DNA of 64,000 nt from [Mycobacterium] vasticus (GCF_020181595.1 NZ_CP084028.1:315749-379748), one strand, 5' to 3'. Counted from the stretch's first letter, positions 21,450 to 30,346 are shown. Notes: generated by a model not told the origin, from the letters alone. Numbers and translations: made by a program.

Positions 21450-22569
21450 CCGTCCAGCCCGGATCGAGTTCGCCCACAGTGCTCGGCCCACCATCGGGGT
21501 GGAGTGGGAGCTCGCCCTCGTCGACGCGCAGACCCGCGACCTGAGCAACGAGGCCAGCGCAGTGTTGGCCGAGCTCGGCGAAAACCCGCGCGTGCACAAG
21601 GAATTGCTGCGCAACACCGTCGAACTGGTCACGGGCATCTGCGCCGACACCGGCGAGGCCATGGACGACCTGCGGCAGACCTTGGCGGCCACCCAGCCCA
21701 TCGTGCACAGCCGGGGCATGGAACTGTTCGGCGCAGGCACCCACCCGTTCGCCCAGTGGTCGGCGCAGAAGCTCACCACCGGGCCGCGCTACGCGGAACT
21801 GATCAAACGCACCCAGTGGTGGGGCCGGCAGATGATGATCTGGGGAGTGCACGTCCACGTCGGCATCTCCTCGGCGCGCAAGGTGATGCCGATCATCTCG
21901 TCGCTGCTCAACTACTACCCGCACCTGCTGGCGCTGTCCGCGTCGTCACCGTGGTGGGCCGGCGAGGACACCGGCTACGCCAGCAATCGGGCGATGATGT
22001 TTCAGCAGCTGCCGACCGCCGGGCTGCCATTCCAATTCCAGACCTGGTCGGAGTTCGAGGGCTTCGTAGACGACCAGAAGAAGACCGGGATCATCGATCA
22101 CACCAACGAGATCCGTTGGGACATCAGGCCGTCACCGCACCTGGGGACCATCGAGGTCCGGGTCTGCGACGGGGTGTCCAATCTGCGGGAGCTCGGCGCG
22201 CTGGTGGCGCTGACCCATTGCCTGATCGTCGATCTGGACCGCCGGCTGGACGCCGACCAGAACCTGCCGACCATGCCGCCCTGGCATGTGCAGGAGAACA
22301 AGTGGCGCGCGGCCCGATACGGGCTGGACGCCGAGATCATCCTCGACGCCGACAGCCGGCAGCGGCTGGTCACCGAGGATCTCGACGAGCTGCTCAACCG
22401 TTTGGAGCCGACAGCGGCACGTCTGAACTGCTCCGACGAGTTGGCGGGCGTGGCTGACATCTATCGGACAGGTGCGTCATATCAGCGGCAGCGCAGGGTC
22501 GCCGAGGAGCACGACGGCGACCTGCGGGCGGTGGTCGATGCGCTGGTCGCCGAACTGGACGTCCACTGA
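21430..22569 (+). CDS. YbdK-type carboxylate-amine ligase (Rv0433-like)
   Basis: A GCS2-family ATP-grasp-like ligase of about 379 aa related to glutamate-cysteine ligase; the family has weak or unknown in vivo substrates. Family motifs include [12 protein letters not shown] at the N-terminus, [20 protein letters not shown], and [21 protein letters not shown] near the active site. The start is ambiguous because the frame overlaps sodC: GTG at 21427 or 21430 precedes [13 protein letters not shown]. The upstream ATG 21406 lies deep inside sodC. In M. tuberculosis the same gene (Rv0433) follows sodC. Confidence 0.87.
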   Translation: MSSAPDNRPARIEFAHSARPTIGVEWELALVDAQTRDLSNEASAVLAELGENPRVHKELLRNTVELVTGICADTGEAMDDLRQTLAATQPIVHSRGMELFGAGTHPFAQWSAQKLTTGPRYAELIKRTQWWGRQMMIWGVHVHVGISSARKVMPIISSLLNYYPHLLALSASSPWWAGEDTGYASNRAMMFQQLPTAGLPFQFQTWSEFEGFVDDQKKTGIIDHTNEIRWDIRPSPHLGTIEVRVCDGVSNLRELGALVALTHCLIVDLDRRLDADQNLPTMPPWHVQENKWRAARYGLDAEIILDADSRQRLVTEDLDELLNRLEPTAARLNCSDELAGVADIYRTGASYQRQRRVAEEHDGDLRAVVDALVAELDVH

Positions 22570-22582
22570 TGGAACCGGCCTG

Positions 22583-23221
22583 ATGGAACTGCCGATGTTC
22601 CCGCTGGAATGGGTGCTGCTGCCCGGCGAGGAACTGGCGTTGCGGATCTTCGAGAGGCGCTACACGGTGCTGGTCGGCGACCTGATGCGCAGTGGCGACC
22701 CACGTTTCGGGGTGGTGCTGATCGCCCGCGGCCGTGAGGTGGGCGGTGGTGAGCAGCGCAACGTCGTGGGCACCATGACCAGCATCACCAACTGCGCCGA
22801 ACTGGGTGCCGGCCGTTACGCGTTGCGCTGTCTGACCGGGGAGCGGATCCGGGTCGCCGGGTGGCTTGTCGACGATCCCTACCCGCGCGCCGATGTCGAG
22901 CTGTGGCCGGATGAGCCCGGAGAACCGGTGAGTGACAGCAGGTTTCGTGAGCTGGAAGATCGGATCGTCGCGCTGCACAAGCAGATGGCGGTGGCCCAGC
23001 GGCGCTGGCTGGCGCCGGGACGCAACGCCATGCTGGGTGGTCGCAGGATGCGGTCGCTGGAGCCGACGCAGCGGTTGTACTCGCTGGCCTGCCGGGTTCC
23101 GATGGGCGAGGCCGATCGGTACGCGGTGCTGGCGGCGCCGTCGCTGCACGAGCGGCTCACGGCGCTGCACGAGGCGATCGAGACCGTCTCGGCCCGAGTC
23201 GAATTCGAATCACCTCGCTGA
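22583..23221 (+). CDS. Lon N-terminal substrate-binding domain protein (Rv0434-like)
   Basis: A stand-alone Lon-N (LAN/PUA-like) domain protein of 212 aa with no ATPase or protease part. It begins LPMFPLEWVLLPGEELALRIFERRY, the hallmark opening of this domain, and has RCLTGERIRVAGW in the second beta-rich half. Stand-alone Lon-N proteins are thought to bind protein or peptide substrates; the partner is unknown. ATG 22583 starts 13 bases after the ligase stop, consistent with translational coupling in the sodC-ligase-LonN run. It corresponds to Rv0434. Confidence 0.83.
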   Translation: MELPMFPLEWVLLPGEELALRIFERRYTVLVGDLMRSGDPRFGVVLIARGREVGGGEQRNVVGTMTSITNCAELGAGRYALRCLTGERIRVAGWLVDDPYPRADVELWPDEPGEPVSDSRFRELEDRIVALHKQMAVAQRRWLAPGRNAMLGGRRMRSLEPTQRLYSLACRVPMGEADRYAVLAAPSLHERLTALHEAIETVSARVEFESPR

Positions 23222-23242
23222 TCTTCCCCCCCTCCCCCCCCG

Positions 23243-23306
23243 GCGCGAGCGTGCGTGTTTGCACACGACACGCCGCTTTCTGACGTGCAACTGCGCACGC
23301 TCGCGG
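23243..23306. repeat. intergenic inverted repeat (REP-like), GCGAGCGTGCG arms
   Basis: GCGAGCGTGCG (23245-23255) and CGCACGCTCGC (23294-23304) are perfect inverse copies around a 38-base centre that contains its own small hairpin (CGTGT/ACACG). A poly-C tract precedes it. The element fills most of the 109-bp gap between the Lon-N gene and the convergent SDR gene. From memory, very similar sequences recur between genes in mycobacterial chromosomes, so it is probably a dispersed palindromic repeat that may also act as a bidirectional terminator. Confidence 0.6.
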
Positions 23307-23330
23307 CAGGGACCGAGGCCGGGGCCGGGG

Positions 23331-24170
23331 CTACTTCAGGCAGCTTCCCGCGTCGACGGTGAGTGGAAGCCCGGTGACATAACGGGATTCGTCTGAGGCC
23401 AGGAACAGCACCGCGTTGCTGATGTCCACCGGCTCCACCCACCCGATGGGCAGCACGTGCATGAACTGCGCGGCGACGGCCATGTCGTCGGGACCGGGGT
23501 TCTCCAGGTCCGGGCGGAACAGCTTCATCGTGCCCTCATTCATGAACAACGGGGTGTTCACGTTGGTGGGGTGCACCGAGTTGACCCGGATGAAGTGCTG
23601 ACCGAGCTCGACGGCGAAGGTCCGCATCAGCCCGACGACGCCGTGCTTGGCCGCGATGTAGTGACCAGTGTGCGGGTAAGCCTTCAAACCGCCCACCGAG
23701 CTGGTCAGGATGATCGACCCACCGTTGCCACCGGCAATCAGGTGCGGCACACCGGCTTTGACGGTCTTCCAGACGCCCGAAAGGTTGACGTCGATCATGT
23801 CCTGCCAGTCGGCCTCGGAGGTCTTGTCCAGGGTCTGCCCGCCGTTGCCGATACCGGCGTTGGCGACGATGATGTCGAGCCGGCCGAGCTGTTCAACCCC
23901 GCTGTCCACCGCCGCCTTGAGGGCGTCGAAGTCGCGGACGTCGACCTGCGCGGTGACGATGCGCCGGTTGCAGCCCTTGACCAGGTCGGCGGTCTCCGCC
24001 AGATCGTCTGGGGTCGCCGCCGGAATCTCCGCGCTGCTGCTGATCCGGGCGCAGACATCGACGGCGATGATGTCCGCACCCTCCTGCGCGAGTCGCACCG
24101 CGTGGCTGCGGCCCTGCCCGCGCGCCGCGCCGGTGATCAGCGCGACCTTTCCTGCTACCCGTCCACCCAT
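23331..24170 (-). CDS. mycofactocin-type short-chain dehydrogenase (SDR) 1
   Basis: Rossmann-fold SDR of 279 aa. It has the cofactor motif TGAARGQGRSHAVRLAQEGAD followed by VDVCA and an inserted segment (ARISSSAEIPAATPDDLAET). That combination typifies the mycofactocin-coupled SDR group, in which NAD(H) stays bound and electrons pass to the peptide-derived cofactor mycofactocin. The catalytic motif is YIAAK with an upstream Ser (TSSVGGLK). It probably oxidises an alcohol to a ketone or aldehyde. ATG 24170 has GAGGT upstream. A TetR-type palindrome sits in its promoter at 24196-24209. Confidence 0.88.
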   Translation of the reverse strand: MGGRVAGKVALITGAARGQGRSHAVRLAQEGADIIAVDVCARISSSAEIPAATPDDLAETADLVKGCNRRIVTAQVDVRDFDALKAAVDSGVEQLGRLDIIVANAGIGNGGQTLDKTSEADWQDMIDVNLSGVWKTVKAGVPHLIAGGNGGSIILTSSVGGLKAYPHTGHYIAAKHGVVGLMRTFAVELGQHFIRVNSVHPTNVNTPLFMNEGTMKLFRPDLENPGPDDMAVAAQFMHVLPIGWVEPVDISNAVLFLASDESRYVTGLPLTVDAGSCLK

Positions 24171-24195
24171 GTCTGCACCTCGTCTCCGATTGTGT

Positions 24196-24209
24196 TGGTC
24201 GATCGATCA
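24196..24209. promoter_or_regulatory. palindromic operator TGGTCGATCGATCA upstream of SDR 1
   Basis: The 14-mer matches the palindrome in front of the P450 gene (reverse complement TGATCGGTCGATCA) at 12 of 14 positions. It is centred about 32 bp before the SDR start codon. Two near-identical dyads on either side of one tetR gene indicate a shared local operator; the link to that TetR protein is inference. Confidence 0.55.
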
Positions 24210-24252
24210 GCAAGGCTGGCATCGAAGGGCGGCGTTGTCAACTACGCGGGAG

Positions 24253-24846
24253 TCAGGAGCGAGGGGTGGGATCCGCCAGCCGATGCAGCTGACGCTCGAT
24301 CAGCGCCCGCAGTTCGGCATGGCCGTGGGTGACGCCGACGGTGTCTTCGTTGCACAGGCTGCGTGCGGTCTGCGCGATCAGCATCGAGATCGCGACGGGC
24401 GGATATTCCTCGAGGTCGACGCCGCGGGCGCGCAATGCCACCGTGACGGCTGCGGTCTCGATGTCGCGGACCCGTTCGGCGTAGGTCTTGAGTTCGGTGC
24501 GGATCGCCTTGCGATGGTTGGCCAGCGCCATGAATTCAGTGTTCAGGCTGGTCACTCGGGCGTCGCTGTTGATCGCCCACAACACCTGAAGCGGATCGTC
24601 GTCGGTCAGCGCGGCGCGCATCCGGTGCAGTGCGACATCCGCGCCAGCCCGCAGCACCTCCACGAACAGGTCGTCCATGGTGGGGAAGTAGTAGTAGACC
24701 AGGGCCTGCTTCACCCCGGCCTCGGCGGCCACCCGCCGCGATGTCGCCGCGGCGTAGCCCTCGTCGCGCATCACCCGCGCCGTCGCCTCGATCAGCCGGC
24801 GCCGGGTGGCGTTGTCGGTGGATTTGGCCTTGCGTGGCGCTGCCAT
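24253..24846 (-). CDS. TetR-family transcriptional regulator
   Basis: A 197-aa regulator. The N-terminal HTH is at about residues 14-60 (NATRRRLIEATARVMRDEGY, then VKQALVYYYFPTMDDLFVEVL), and a helical ligand-binding domain follows. It lies between the SDR 1 gene it is co-directional with and the divergent P450-ALDH pair. Palindromes TGATCGACCGATCA (24921-24934) and TGGTCGATCGATCA (24196-24209) flank it. It is therefore the best candidate repressor for the P450, ALDH and SDR genes, released by the pathway substrate. The start ATG is at 24846. Confidence 0.87.
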   Translation of the reverse strand: MAAPRKAKSTDNATRRRLIEATARVMRDEGYAAATSRRVAAEAGVKQALVYYYFPTMDDLFVEVLRAGADVALHRMRAALTDDDPLQVLWAINSDARVTSLNTEFMALANHRKAIRTELKTYAERVRDIETAAVTVALRARGVDLEEYPPVAISMLIAQTARSLCNEDTVGVTHGHAELRALIERQLHRLADPTPRS

Positions 24847-24920
24847 TCAGGACGTCCCCGCGCTGTGAATGCTTGACCGTCCGTCGCCGCGCGTGGTAGG
24901 CATGACGCATTCTAGCAATT

Positions 24921-24934
24921 TGATCGACCGATCA
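24921..24934. promoter_or_regulatory. palindromic operator TGATCGACCGATCA between tetR and P450 genes
   Basis: A perfect dyad: arms TGATCG and CGATCA around AC. It lies 74 bp before the tetR start and 43 bp before the P450 start, the usual place for an operator that controls both divergent genes. A near copy occurs at 24196-24209. Confidence 0.65.
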
Positions 24935-24976
24935 GCACGACGAGGTCGTGACACGAACGAAAGGGCGCATCGGGCG

Positions 24977-26257
24977 ATGACGGATCTCGCGGCGGTGGAC
25001 TACTTCTCCGACGAAGCCGTAACCCAGGATCCCTACCCCTATTACGAATACCTGCGGTCGAACGGGCCGGTCTTCACCGAACCGCACCACGGCGTCGTCG
25101 CCGTCACCGGCTACGAGGAGGTGCACGCCGCGTTCAAAGACCATGACTCGTTCTCGGCGGTCAACGCCATCGGCGGCCCGTTCCCGCCGCTGCCGTTCGA
25201 ACCCGAAGGTGACGACATCACCGAGCAGATCGAGGCGCACCGGCATCTGTTCCCGATCTTCGAGCACGTCGTCGTTCAGGATCCGCCGAACCACGAGCGG
25301 ACCCGGGCGCTGCTGGGCCGCATTCTCACCCCGGTCCGCCTGAAGGAGAACGAGGACTTCATCTGGCGACTCGCTGATCTGCAGCTCGACGAATTCATTG
25401 CCAACGGCGAGTGCGAATTCCTAATGGACTACGCCAAACCCTTTGCGACGCTGGCGATTGCTGACCTGCTCGGGGTCCCCGACGATGACCGTGCCGAGTT
25501 CCGCCGGGCGTTGGGTGCCGGTGAGCGGCCGGGGACGCGCGTCGGTGCGCTCGACGGAGAACCGGTGGGGCTCAACCCGCTGGAGTATCTCGACGAGAAG
25601 TTCAACGGCTACCTCACCGATCGGCGCAGCAACCCCCGTGCCGACGTGCTGACGATGCTGGCCGAGGCCACCTACCCCGACGGGTCGATCCCGGAGGTCA
25701 TGGAGGTGGTGCGCCCGGCGACCTTCCTGTTCGGCGCCGGCCAGGAGACCGTCACCAAGTTGCTCGGGACCATGGTGCAGATTCTCGGCGAGCAGCCCGA
25801 ACTGCAGCAGCGGCTGCGGGAGAACCGCGATCTGATTCCGCGCTTCATCGAGGAGGCGCTGCGCATCCAGAGCCCGACGAAGATCGACTTCCGGCTGGCG
25901 CGCAAGACCACCACCTTGGCAGGGGTGCCGATCAAAGCCGGCACGGTGCTGATGCTGTGTCTGGGTGCGGCCAACCGTGACCCACGCAAGTTCTCCAATC
26001 CCGACGAATTCGACATGGACCGCAAGAACGTTCGCGAACATATCGCCTTCGGCCGCGGAATCCACACGTGCCCCGGGGCGCCGCTGGTGCGTGTCGAGGG
26101 CCGGATCACCGCCAACCGCATGCTGGACCGGATGCGCGACATCAGGATCAGTGAGGAGCGCCACGGTCCGGCGGGCGCGCGGCACTACTCCTACGAGCCC
26201 ACGTTCCTGCTGCGCGGTCTGAGCAAGCTGCACATCGAGTTCGAACCGGTTGCGTAA
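24977..26257 (+). CDS. cytochrome P450
   Basis: A heme-thiolate monooxygenase of 426 aa. It shows the I-helix oxygen-activation motif AGQET (254-258), the K-helix ExxR (Glu293-Arg296), and the heme-binding loop FGRGIHTCPG with ligand Cys365. The class is a soluble bacterial P450 that needs a separate ferredoxin and reductase; none is encoded nearby. It would hydroxylate a hydrophobic substrate that the SDR and ALDH genes around it then oxidise. ATG 24977 was chosen at the family N-terminus (MTDLAAVDYF); the frame is open 36 codons further through the operator. The CYP family was not assigned. Confidence 0.92.
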   Translation: MTDLAAVDYFSDEAVTQDPYPYYEYLRSNGPVFTEPHHGVVAVTGYEEVHAAFKDHDSFSAVNAIGGPFPPLPFEPEGDDITEQIEAHRHLFPIFEHVVVQDPPNHERTRALLGRILTPVRLKENEDFIWRLADLQLDEFIANGECEFLMDYAKPFATLAIADLLGVPDDDRAEFRRALGAGERPGTRVGALDGEPVGLNPLEYLDEKFNGYLTDRRSNPRADVLTMLAEATYPDGSIPEVMEVVRPATFLFGAGQETVTKLLGTMVQILGEQPELQQRLRENRDLIPRFIEEALRIQSPTKIDFRLARKTTTLAGVPIKAGTVLMLCLGAANRDPRKFSNPDEFDMDRKNVREHIAFGRGIHTCPGAPLVRVEGRITANRMLDRMRDIRISEERHGPAGARHYSYEPTFLLRGLSKLHIEFEPVA

Positions 26258-26285
26258 CAGGGTCGAGCAATCCGAAAGGCTGACA

Positions 26286-27740
26286 ATGTCTCTCAATTCC
26301 GTATTGGATGAAGTGCGCCTGCGTCCCGGTTCCGGTGAGGTGATCCCGATCATCGACCCGGCGACCGAGGAGCAGATCGGCGAATTCAACGACGGCGGCG
26401 CCGAAGCCGTCGACAACGCGGTCGCCAATGCCCGGGCGACCTTCGAATCCGGTGTCTGGAGCCAGATCCCGGCCCGCGAGCGCGCCAAAGTGCTGTGGCG
26501 CGTGGCCGATCTGATCGACGAGCACGCCGAGGAACTGGCCCTGATCGACTCGGCCAACACCGGTATGCCCCTGCTGCAGGCGCAGATGATCGTGCCGACG
26601 TGCGCCGAGATCTTCCGCTACTACGCCGGGTGGTGCACCAAGCTCAACGGGGATGCCTACCAGGTGCAGATGACCGGTGGCATCACCGGCGCCCACGCCG
26701 ATCTGCACGCCTACACCCTCAAGGAACCCTATGGGGTGGTCGGGCTGATCTTCCCGTGGAACGGTCCGATCTTCAACGCCTGCACCAAGCTGGCCCCGGC
26801 GCTGGCGGCGGGTTGCAGCAGCGTGGCCAAACCCGCTGAGGAGACGCCCCTTTCGGTGCTGGTGCTGGAACGGCTGCTCACCCAGGCGGGCGTGCCCGAC
26901 GGCGTCGTCAACCTGGTGACTGGTTACGGGCATACCGCGGGCGCAGCGCTGGTCGAGCACCCCGATGTGGAGAAGATCGCGTTCACCGGGTCCACCGAGG
27001 TCGGCCGTCGGATCGTGGCGGCGTCGGCCGGCAACCTCAAGCGGGTCAGCCTCGAACTCGGCGGCAAGTCACCGGTGCTGATCTATGACGACGCCGACCT
27101 GAACTCCGCCATCACGATGGCGGCGATGGGCATTTTCATCCACTCCGGGCAGGGGTGTATCTGCGGATCGCGGATCTTCGTGCAGCGCGGCGTCTACGAC
27201 CAGGTGGTCGACGGTATCGCCATGGTGGCCAACAACCTTCAACTGGGCGGCCCCAAGGACGACGGTGCCGTGATCGGTCCGCTGATCAGCGAGAAGCAGC
27301 TTAACCGGGTGATGGGGTTCATCGACGAGGGCAGGCGCGACAGTGTCGACGTCATCACCGGCGGGCACCGGCTGGATCGCAGCGGGTACTTCGTGCACCC
27401 GACCGTGCTGGCCAACGTCGACCAGGGCATGCGGCTGTCCCAGCAGGAGATCTTCGGTCCGGTGGTCACGGTGCTGCCGTTCGACGACGACGACGAAGCG
27501 GTGGCGCTGGCCAACAACTCCGAGTACGGTCTGGCCGCCACCGCCTGGACCCGGGATCTGGGCCGCGCGCATCGTCTGGCCCGGCGCCTGCAGGCCGGAA
27601 CCGTCTCGCTGAACTGCCAATTGGTGTTCGACCACTCGGTGCCGTTCGGCGGGTACAAGCAGTCCGGCTGGGGTCACGAGTGGGGCCGCGAGGGTGTCGA
27701 GTCCTTCCTGCAGACCAAGTCGGTGTACACGCAGCTCTGA
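26286..27740 (+). CDS. NAD(P)-dependent aldehyde dehydrogenase
   Basis: A 484-aa ALDH-superfamily enzyme that oxidises an aldehyde to the acid. The catalytic Cys291 is in GQGCICGSR, the general base Glu257 is in LELGGKSP, and the cofactor motif FTGSTEVG is present. ATG 26286 lies 28 bp after the P450 stop, with GAAAGGCT upstream, so the two are one transcription unit. The pairing suggests the P450 and SDRs create an alcohol and then an aldehyde that this enzyme finishes to a carboxylate. Confidence 0.92.
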   Translation: MSLNSVLDEVRLRPGSGEVIPIIDPATEEQIGEFNDGGAEAVDNAVANARATFESGVWSQIPARERAKVLWRVADLIDEHAEELALIDSANTGMPLLQAQMIVPTCAEIFRYYAGWCTKLNGDAYQVQMTGGITGAHADLHAYTLKEPYGVVGLIFPWNGPIFNACTKLAPALAAGCSSVAKPAEETPLSVLVLERLLTQAGVPDGVVNLVTGYGHTAGAALVEHPDVEKIAFTGSTEVGRRIVAASAGNLKRVSLELGGKSPVLIYDDADLNSAITMAAMGIFIHSGQGCICGSRIFVQRGVYDQVVDGIAMVANNLQLGGPKDDGAVIGPLISEKQLNRVMGFIDEGRRDSVDVITGGHRLDRSGYFVHPTVLANVDQGMRLSQQEIFGPVVTVLPFDDDDEAVALANNSEYGLAATAWTRDLGRAHRLARRLQAGTVSLNCQLVFDHSVPFGGYKQSGWGHEWGREGVESFLQTKSVYTQL

Positions 27741-27893
27741 ACCTGCCTAGGCCGCCGGTGCGCCCGATCCATTACCGTTGTGCTTCGCGCGCTGCGGTCA
27801 CCGCCTGGCCGATCTCTGCTGCGCCGGCCAGTGCGGCGGTGGCGTTCGGTTGGCCGGTGGCCGGATGGATATGCGCGTGCGTGGCGGGCACTG

Positions 27894-28688
27894 TCAAGCA
27901 ACCCCTTCGGTCGCCCACTCATCGGTGACCCGCTGTTTCTGCTCCTCGATCACCTGCATCAGGCGGGAGGCCTTGGGCCACCCGTAGTACGCGCCGAACT
28001 GCAATGCCGCCTCGTCGATTTCGCTGAACGAAATCTCGCGGCTCTTCAACGCGGCGTAGACATGGCTCATGATCGGGAGCGGCGCGTCCTGAAAGGCGAC
28101 GCACGCCAACGTGATCAGCCGGCGTTCCTTCATGCCGAGTCCGGGCCGCAGCCACATCTCACCGAAGACGAAGTTCAAGATGCCCGCACCCGAATAAGGG
28201 TTGTCGCGAATCGGTTCATACGGAACACAGTTGATGTCGCGGAAGGCCTGTTCCCCCACGAGTAGACGGGCTTCGGGGTCACTGGGCGTGGTCAGCGGCA
28301 GCAGCGGTGTCGGTTCCGGTACCGGTTCGCCGCGGTCGCGGTGGATGCGTTCCCACTGCTCATCCACGGTCATGTTGAACAGCGAGGCCTTCGGCCAGCC
28401 GGAGTAGACTGCGAAATGCAGTACAGCCTCCCGCATTTCATCGATGGTCAGATCTCCGCTGACGAGCGCAGCGTAGACATGCTCGCGCAGTGGCCCTTCC
28501 GCGTCGGCCGCCGCCACGCAGGGCAGGGCGACGAACCACCGGTCGCGCCGGCTGAGTCCCGGCCGCTGCCATACCTGCGCGAAGACAAAATCGAGGAGCG
28601 GGTCGGGTGCAGGTGGAGCAGGCACGGCCATCAGCGCGGCGAACGCGCGCCCGCCGGGCCCCGGCTCAGCGGAGGGTTGCACCGGCAT
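27894..28688 (-). CDS. tandem carboxymuconolactone decarboxylase (CMD/AhpD-like) protein
   Basis: A 264-aa protein with two CMD-type helical repeats: residues ~35-120 (QRPGLSRRDRWFVALPCVAAADAE...HVYAALVSGDLTIDEMREAVLHFAVYSGWPKA) and ~165-250 (RPGLGMKERRLITLACVAFQDAP...GAYYGWPKA). The redox CxxC of AhpD is absent, so it is not an alkylhydroperoxidase. It resembles the decarboxylase/lactonase side of the family, or CMD proteins attached to mycofactocin-era catabolic clusters. The ATG at 28688 overlaps the upstream SDR 2 gene end by 23 bp, which means strong coupling. Third gene of the leftward SDR3-SDR2-CMD operon. Confidence 0.8.
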   Translation of the reverse strand: MPVQPSAEPGPGGRAFAALMAVPAPPAPDPLLDFVFAQVWQRPGLSRRDRWFVALPCVAAADAEGPLREHVYAALVSGDLTIDEMREAVLHFAVYSGWPKASLFNMTVDEQWERIHRDRGEPVPEPTPLLPLTTPSDPEARLLVGEQAFRDINCVPYEPIRDNPYSGAGILNFVFGEMWLRPGLGMKERRLITLACVAFQDAPLPIMSHVYAALKSREISFSEIDEAALQFGAYYGWPKASRLMQVIEEQKQRVTDEWATEGVA

Positions 28689-29472
28689 CGACCTTGAACT
28701 CCAGTCCGGTCACGTGCCGGGACTCGTCGGAGACCAGGAACAGCACCGCGTTGCTGACATCGCGGGCCTCGGTCATCACGATCGGCAGCGCGTTCATGAA
28801 GATCGGGCCCAGACCCATGTGCTCGCTGCGCTGCAGCAGGTTCATCAGCTTGTCCGGGCGCATCCCGGTCTCCACCCCGGTGGGGTGCACGGTGTTGACC
28901 CGAACATTCACTGAGGCAAGCTCATTGGCCAGTGCGCGGCTCATGCCGACCACACCGTGCTTGGATGCGGTGTATGGGGTGTGCAGCGGGATGCCCTTGA
29001 GGCCCGCAACCGAGCTGATGTTGATCAGGCTGCCGCCGCGCTCCACCAGATGCGGCAGCGCCGCCGAGCAGGTGTTCCAGGTCCCGATCAGGTTCACGTC
29101 GATGACGGTGCGCCACTGCTCGGAGGTGGTGGTGTCCCAGGTTCCGGCGGTCAGCACCCCGGCGTTGGCCACCGAGGCGTCCAGGCCGCCGAGCTGGGCG
29201 ACCCCGTCGTCGACCGCGGCAGCCAGCGCGGCGGCGTCGCGCACGTCGACCACGTGGGTGACCGCGCGGCGGCCGTGTTCGGCGACCAGGCGAGCGGTCT
29301 CCTCGAGTTCTTCGGGGGTGGACAACCGATATTCGATGTCGGGCAGCGATGCGCAGATGTCGACCAGGATCAGGTCGGCGCCCTCCTCGGCCAACCGGAC
29401 CGCGTGACTGCGCCCCATGCCGCGAGCGGCCCCGGTCAACAGGACGCGCTTGCCGGCAACGCGGCCGCTCAT
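28666..29472 (-). CDS. mycofactocin-type short-chain dehydrogenase (SDR) 2
   Basis: A 268-aa SDR with TGAARGMGRSHAVRLAEEGAD, then VDICASLPDIEYRLSTPEELEE. This is the insertion typical of mycofactocin-coupled SDRs. Catalytic residues are Ser in NISSVAGLK and YTASK. The start was placed at ATG 29472, which overlaps the SDR 3 stop (ATGA); the longer open frame to 29937 lies inside SDR 3 and is rejected. It sits in one operon with SDR 3 and the CMD protein, so the two SDRs probably catalyse successive or alternative oxidations of the same compound class. Confidence 0.88.
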   Translation of the reverse strand: MSGRVAGKRVLLTGAARGMGRSHAVRLAEEGADLILVDICASLPDIEYRLSTPEELEETARLVAEHGRRAVTHVVDVRDAAALAAAVDDGVAQLGGLDASVANAGVLTAGTWDTTTSEQWRTVIDVNLIGTWNTCSAALPHLVERGGSLINISSVAGLKGIPLHTPYTASKHGVVGMSRALANELASVNVRVNTVHPTGVETGMRPDKLMNLLQRSEHMGLGPIFMNALPIVMTEARDVSNAVLFLVSDESRHVTGLEFKVDAGATLR

Positions 29473-30299
29473 AGCTTGTTGTTGAAGCCGGCGTCGACGG
29501 GGAAGGTCACCCCGGTGACGTAGCGGGCGCCGTCGGAGACCAGATAGGCGACGGCTTCGCTGATGTCCTCGGGCTCGAGCATCTGTACCGGCATCGGGTT
29601 CTGCAGGTGCGGACCGCCGCCGGGGTAGTTCGCCAGGAACTCGGTGATGGCCGGATTCACCGCCATCATGGTGTTGACCCCGGTCGGGTGCACGGTGTTG
29701 ACCCGAATGCTGTGCGGCGCCAGTGCATTGGCCAGGGTTCGCATCAGACCGACGATGCCGTGTTTGGATGCCGCGTAGCCCAGGCCGCCGCCCTGCAGCC
29801 CGCCGAAACCCTTGAGGCCCGCCGTCGAGCTGGTGAACACGATCGCGCCACCGCGTTCGCCGGCGATCAGGTGCGGTATCACGGCTTTGGCGGTGTGGAA
29901 CGCGCCGACCAGGTTGACGTCGAGTACGTCGGTCCACTGTTCGAGGTCTTCGGCGTCGGTGAGCTCCCGGAACGCCATGGTGGCGATGCCCGCGTTGACA
30001 CAGACGATGTCGAGGCGGCCGAAGTGCTCCACCCCGGCGTCCACGGCGGCCTTGAGTGCGGCGTAGTCGCGGACATCGGCCACCGAGGCGATCATCTTGC
30101 CGCCCTGGGCTTCCACCAGTTCGACGGTCTCGTCGAGTTCGGCGCGCGATCCCATCGGGTAACCGCTGGATGCGATGTCGGCGCAGATGTCCACTCCGAT
30201 GATGTCGGCGCCCTCCCGCGCGAGCCGCACGGCGTGACTTCGCCCCTGCCCCCGTGCCGCGCCGGTGATGAATGCGACTTGTCCGTCCAATGAACCCAT
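29469..30299 (-). CDS. mycofactocin-type short-chain dehydrogenase (SDR) 3
   Basis: A 276-aa SDR. Cofactor motif TGAARGQGRSHAVRLAREGAD, then VDICADIASSGYPMGSRAELDE, marks the mycofactocin-coupled type. The catalytic set is Ser in TSSTAGLKG and YAASK. The start was placed at ATG 30299 (MGSLDGQVAF); the upstream in-frame codons run through the operator. First gene of the leftward operon SDR3-SDR2-CMD. It is divergent from a tetR gene, with the palindrome AGTAACTGTGTTACT 10 bp before its start codon, so repression by that regulator is expected. Confidence 0.88.
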   Translation of the reverse strand: MGSLDGQVAFITGAARGQGRSHAVRLAREGADIIGVDICADIASSGYPMGSRAELDETVELVEAQGGKMIASVADVRDYAALKAAVDAGVEHFGRLDIVCVNAGIATMAFRELTDAEDLEQWTDVLDVNLVGAFHTAKAVIPHLIAGERGGAIVFTSSTAGLKGFGGLQGGGLGYAASKHGIVGLMRTLANALAPHSIRVNTVHPTGVNTMMAVNPAITEFLANYPGGGPHLQNPMPVQMLEPEDISEAVAYLVSDGARYVTGVTFPVDAGFNNKL

Positions 30300-30308
30300 G
30301 GGCGTTAC

Positions 30309-30323
30309 AGTAACTGTGTTACT
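30309..30323. promoter_or_regulatory. operator AGTAACTGTGTTACT between SDR 3 and tetR
   Basis: A perfect 6-3-6 inverted repeat, AGTAAC and GTTACT, with an overlapping second dyad GTTACAGTAAC (30304-30314). It lies between the divergent SDR 3 (start 30299) and tetR (start 30347) genes. The position is standard for a TetR repressor that controls itself and its neighbour. Confidence 0.7.
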
Positions 30324-30346
30324 CATCGGCGGCAAGGGGTTGATCA

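Noticed and set aside
27741..27893. Gap between the ALDH and CMD genes
   Set aside because: No convincing ORF, terminator or palindrome is visible in this 153-bp convergent gap.
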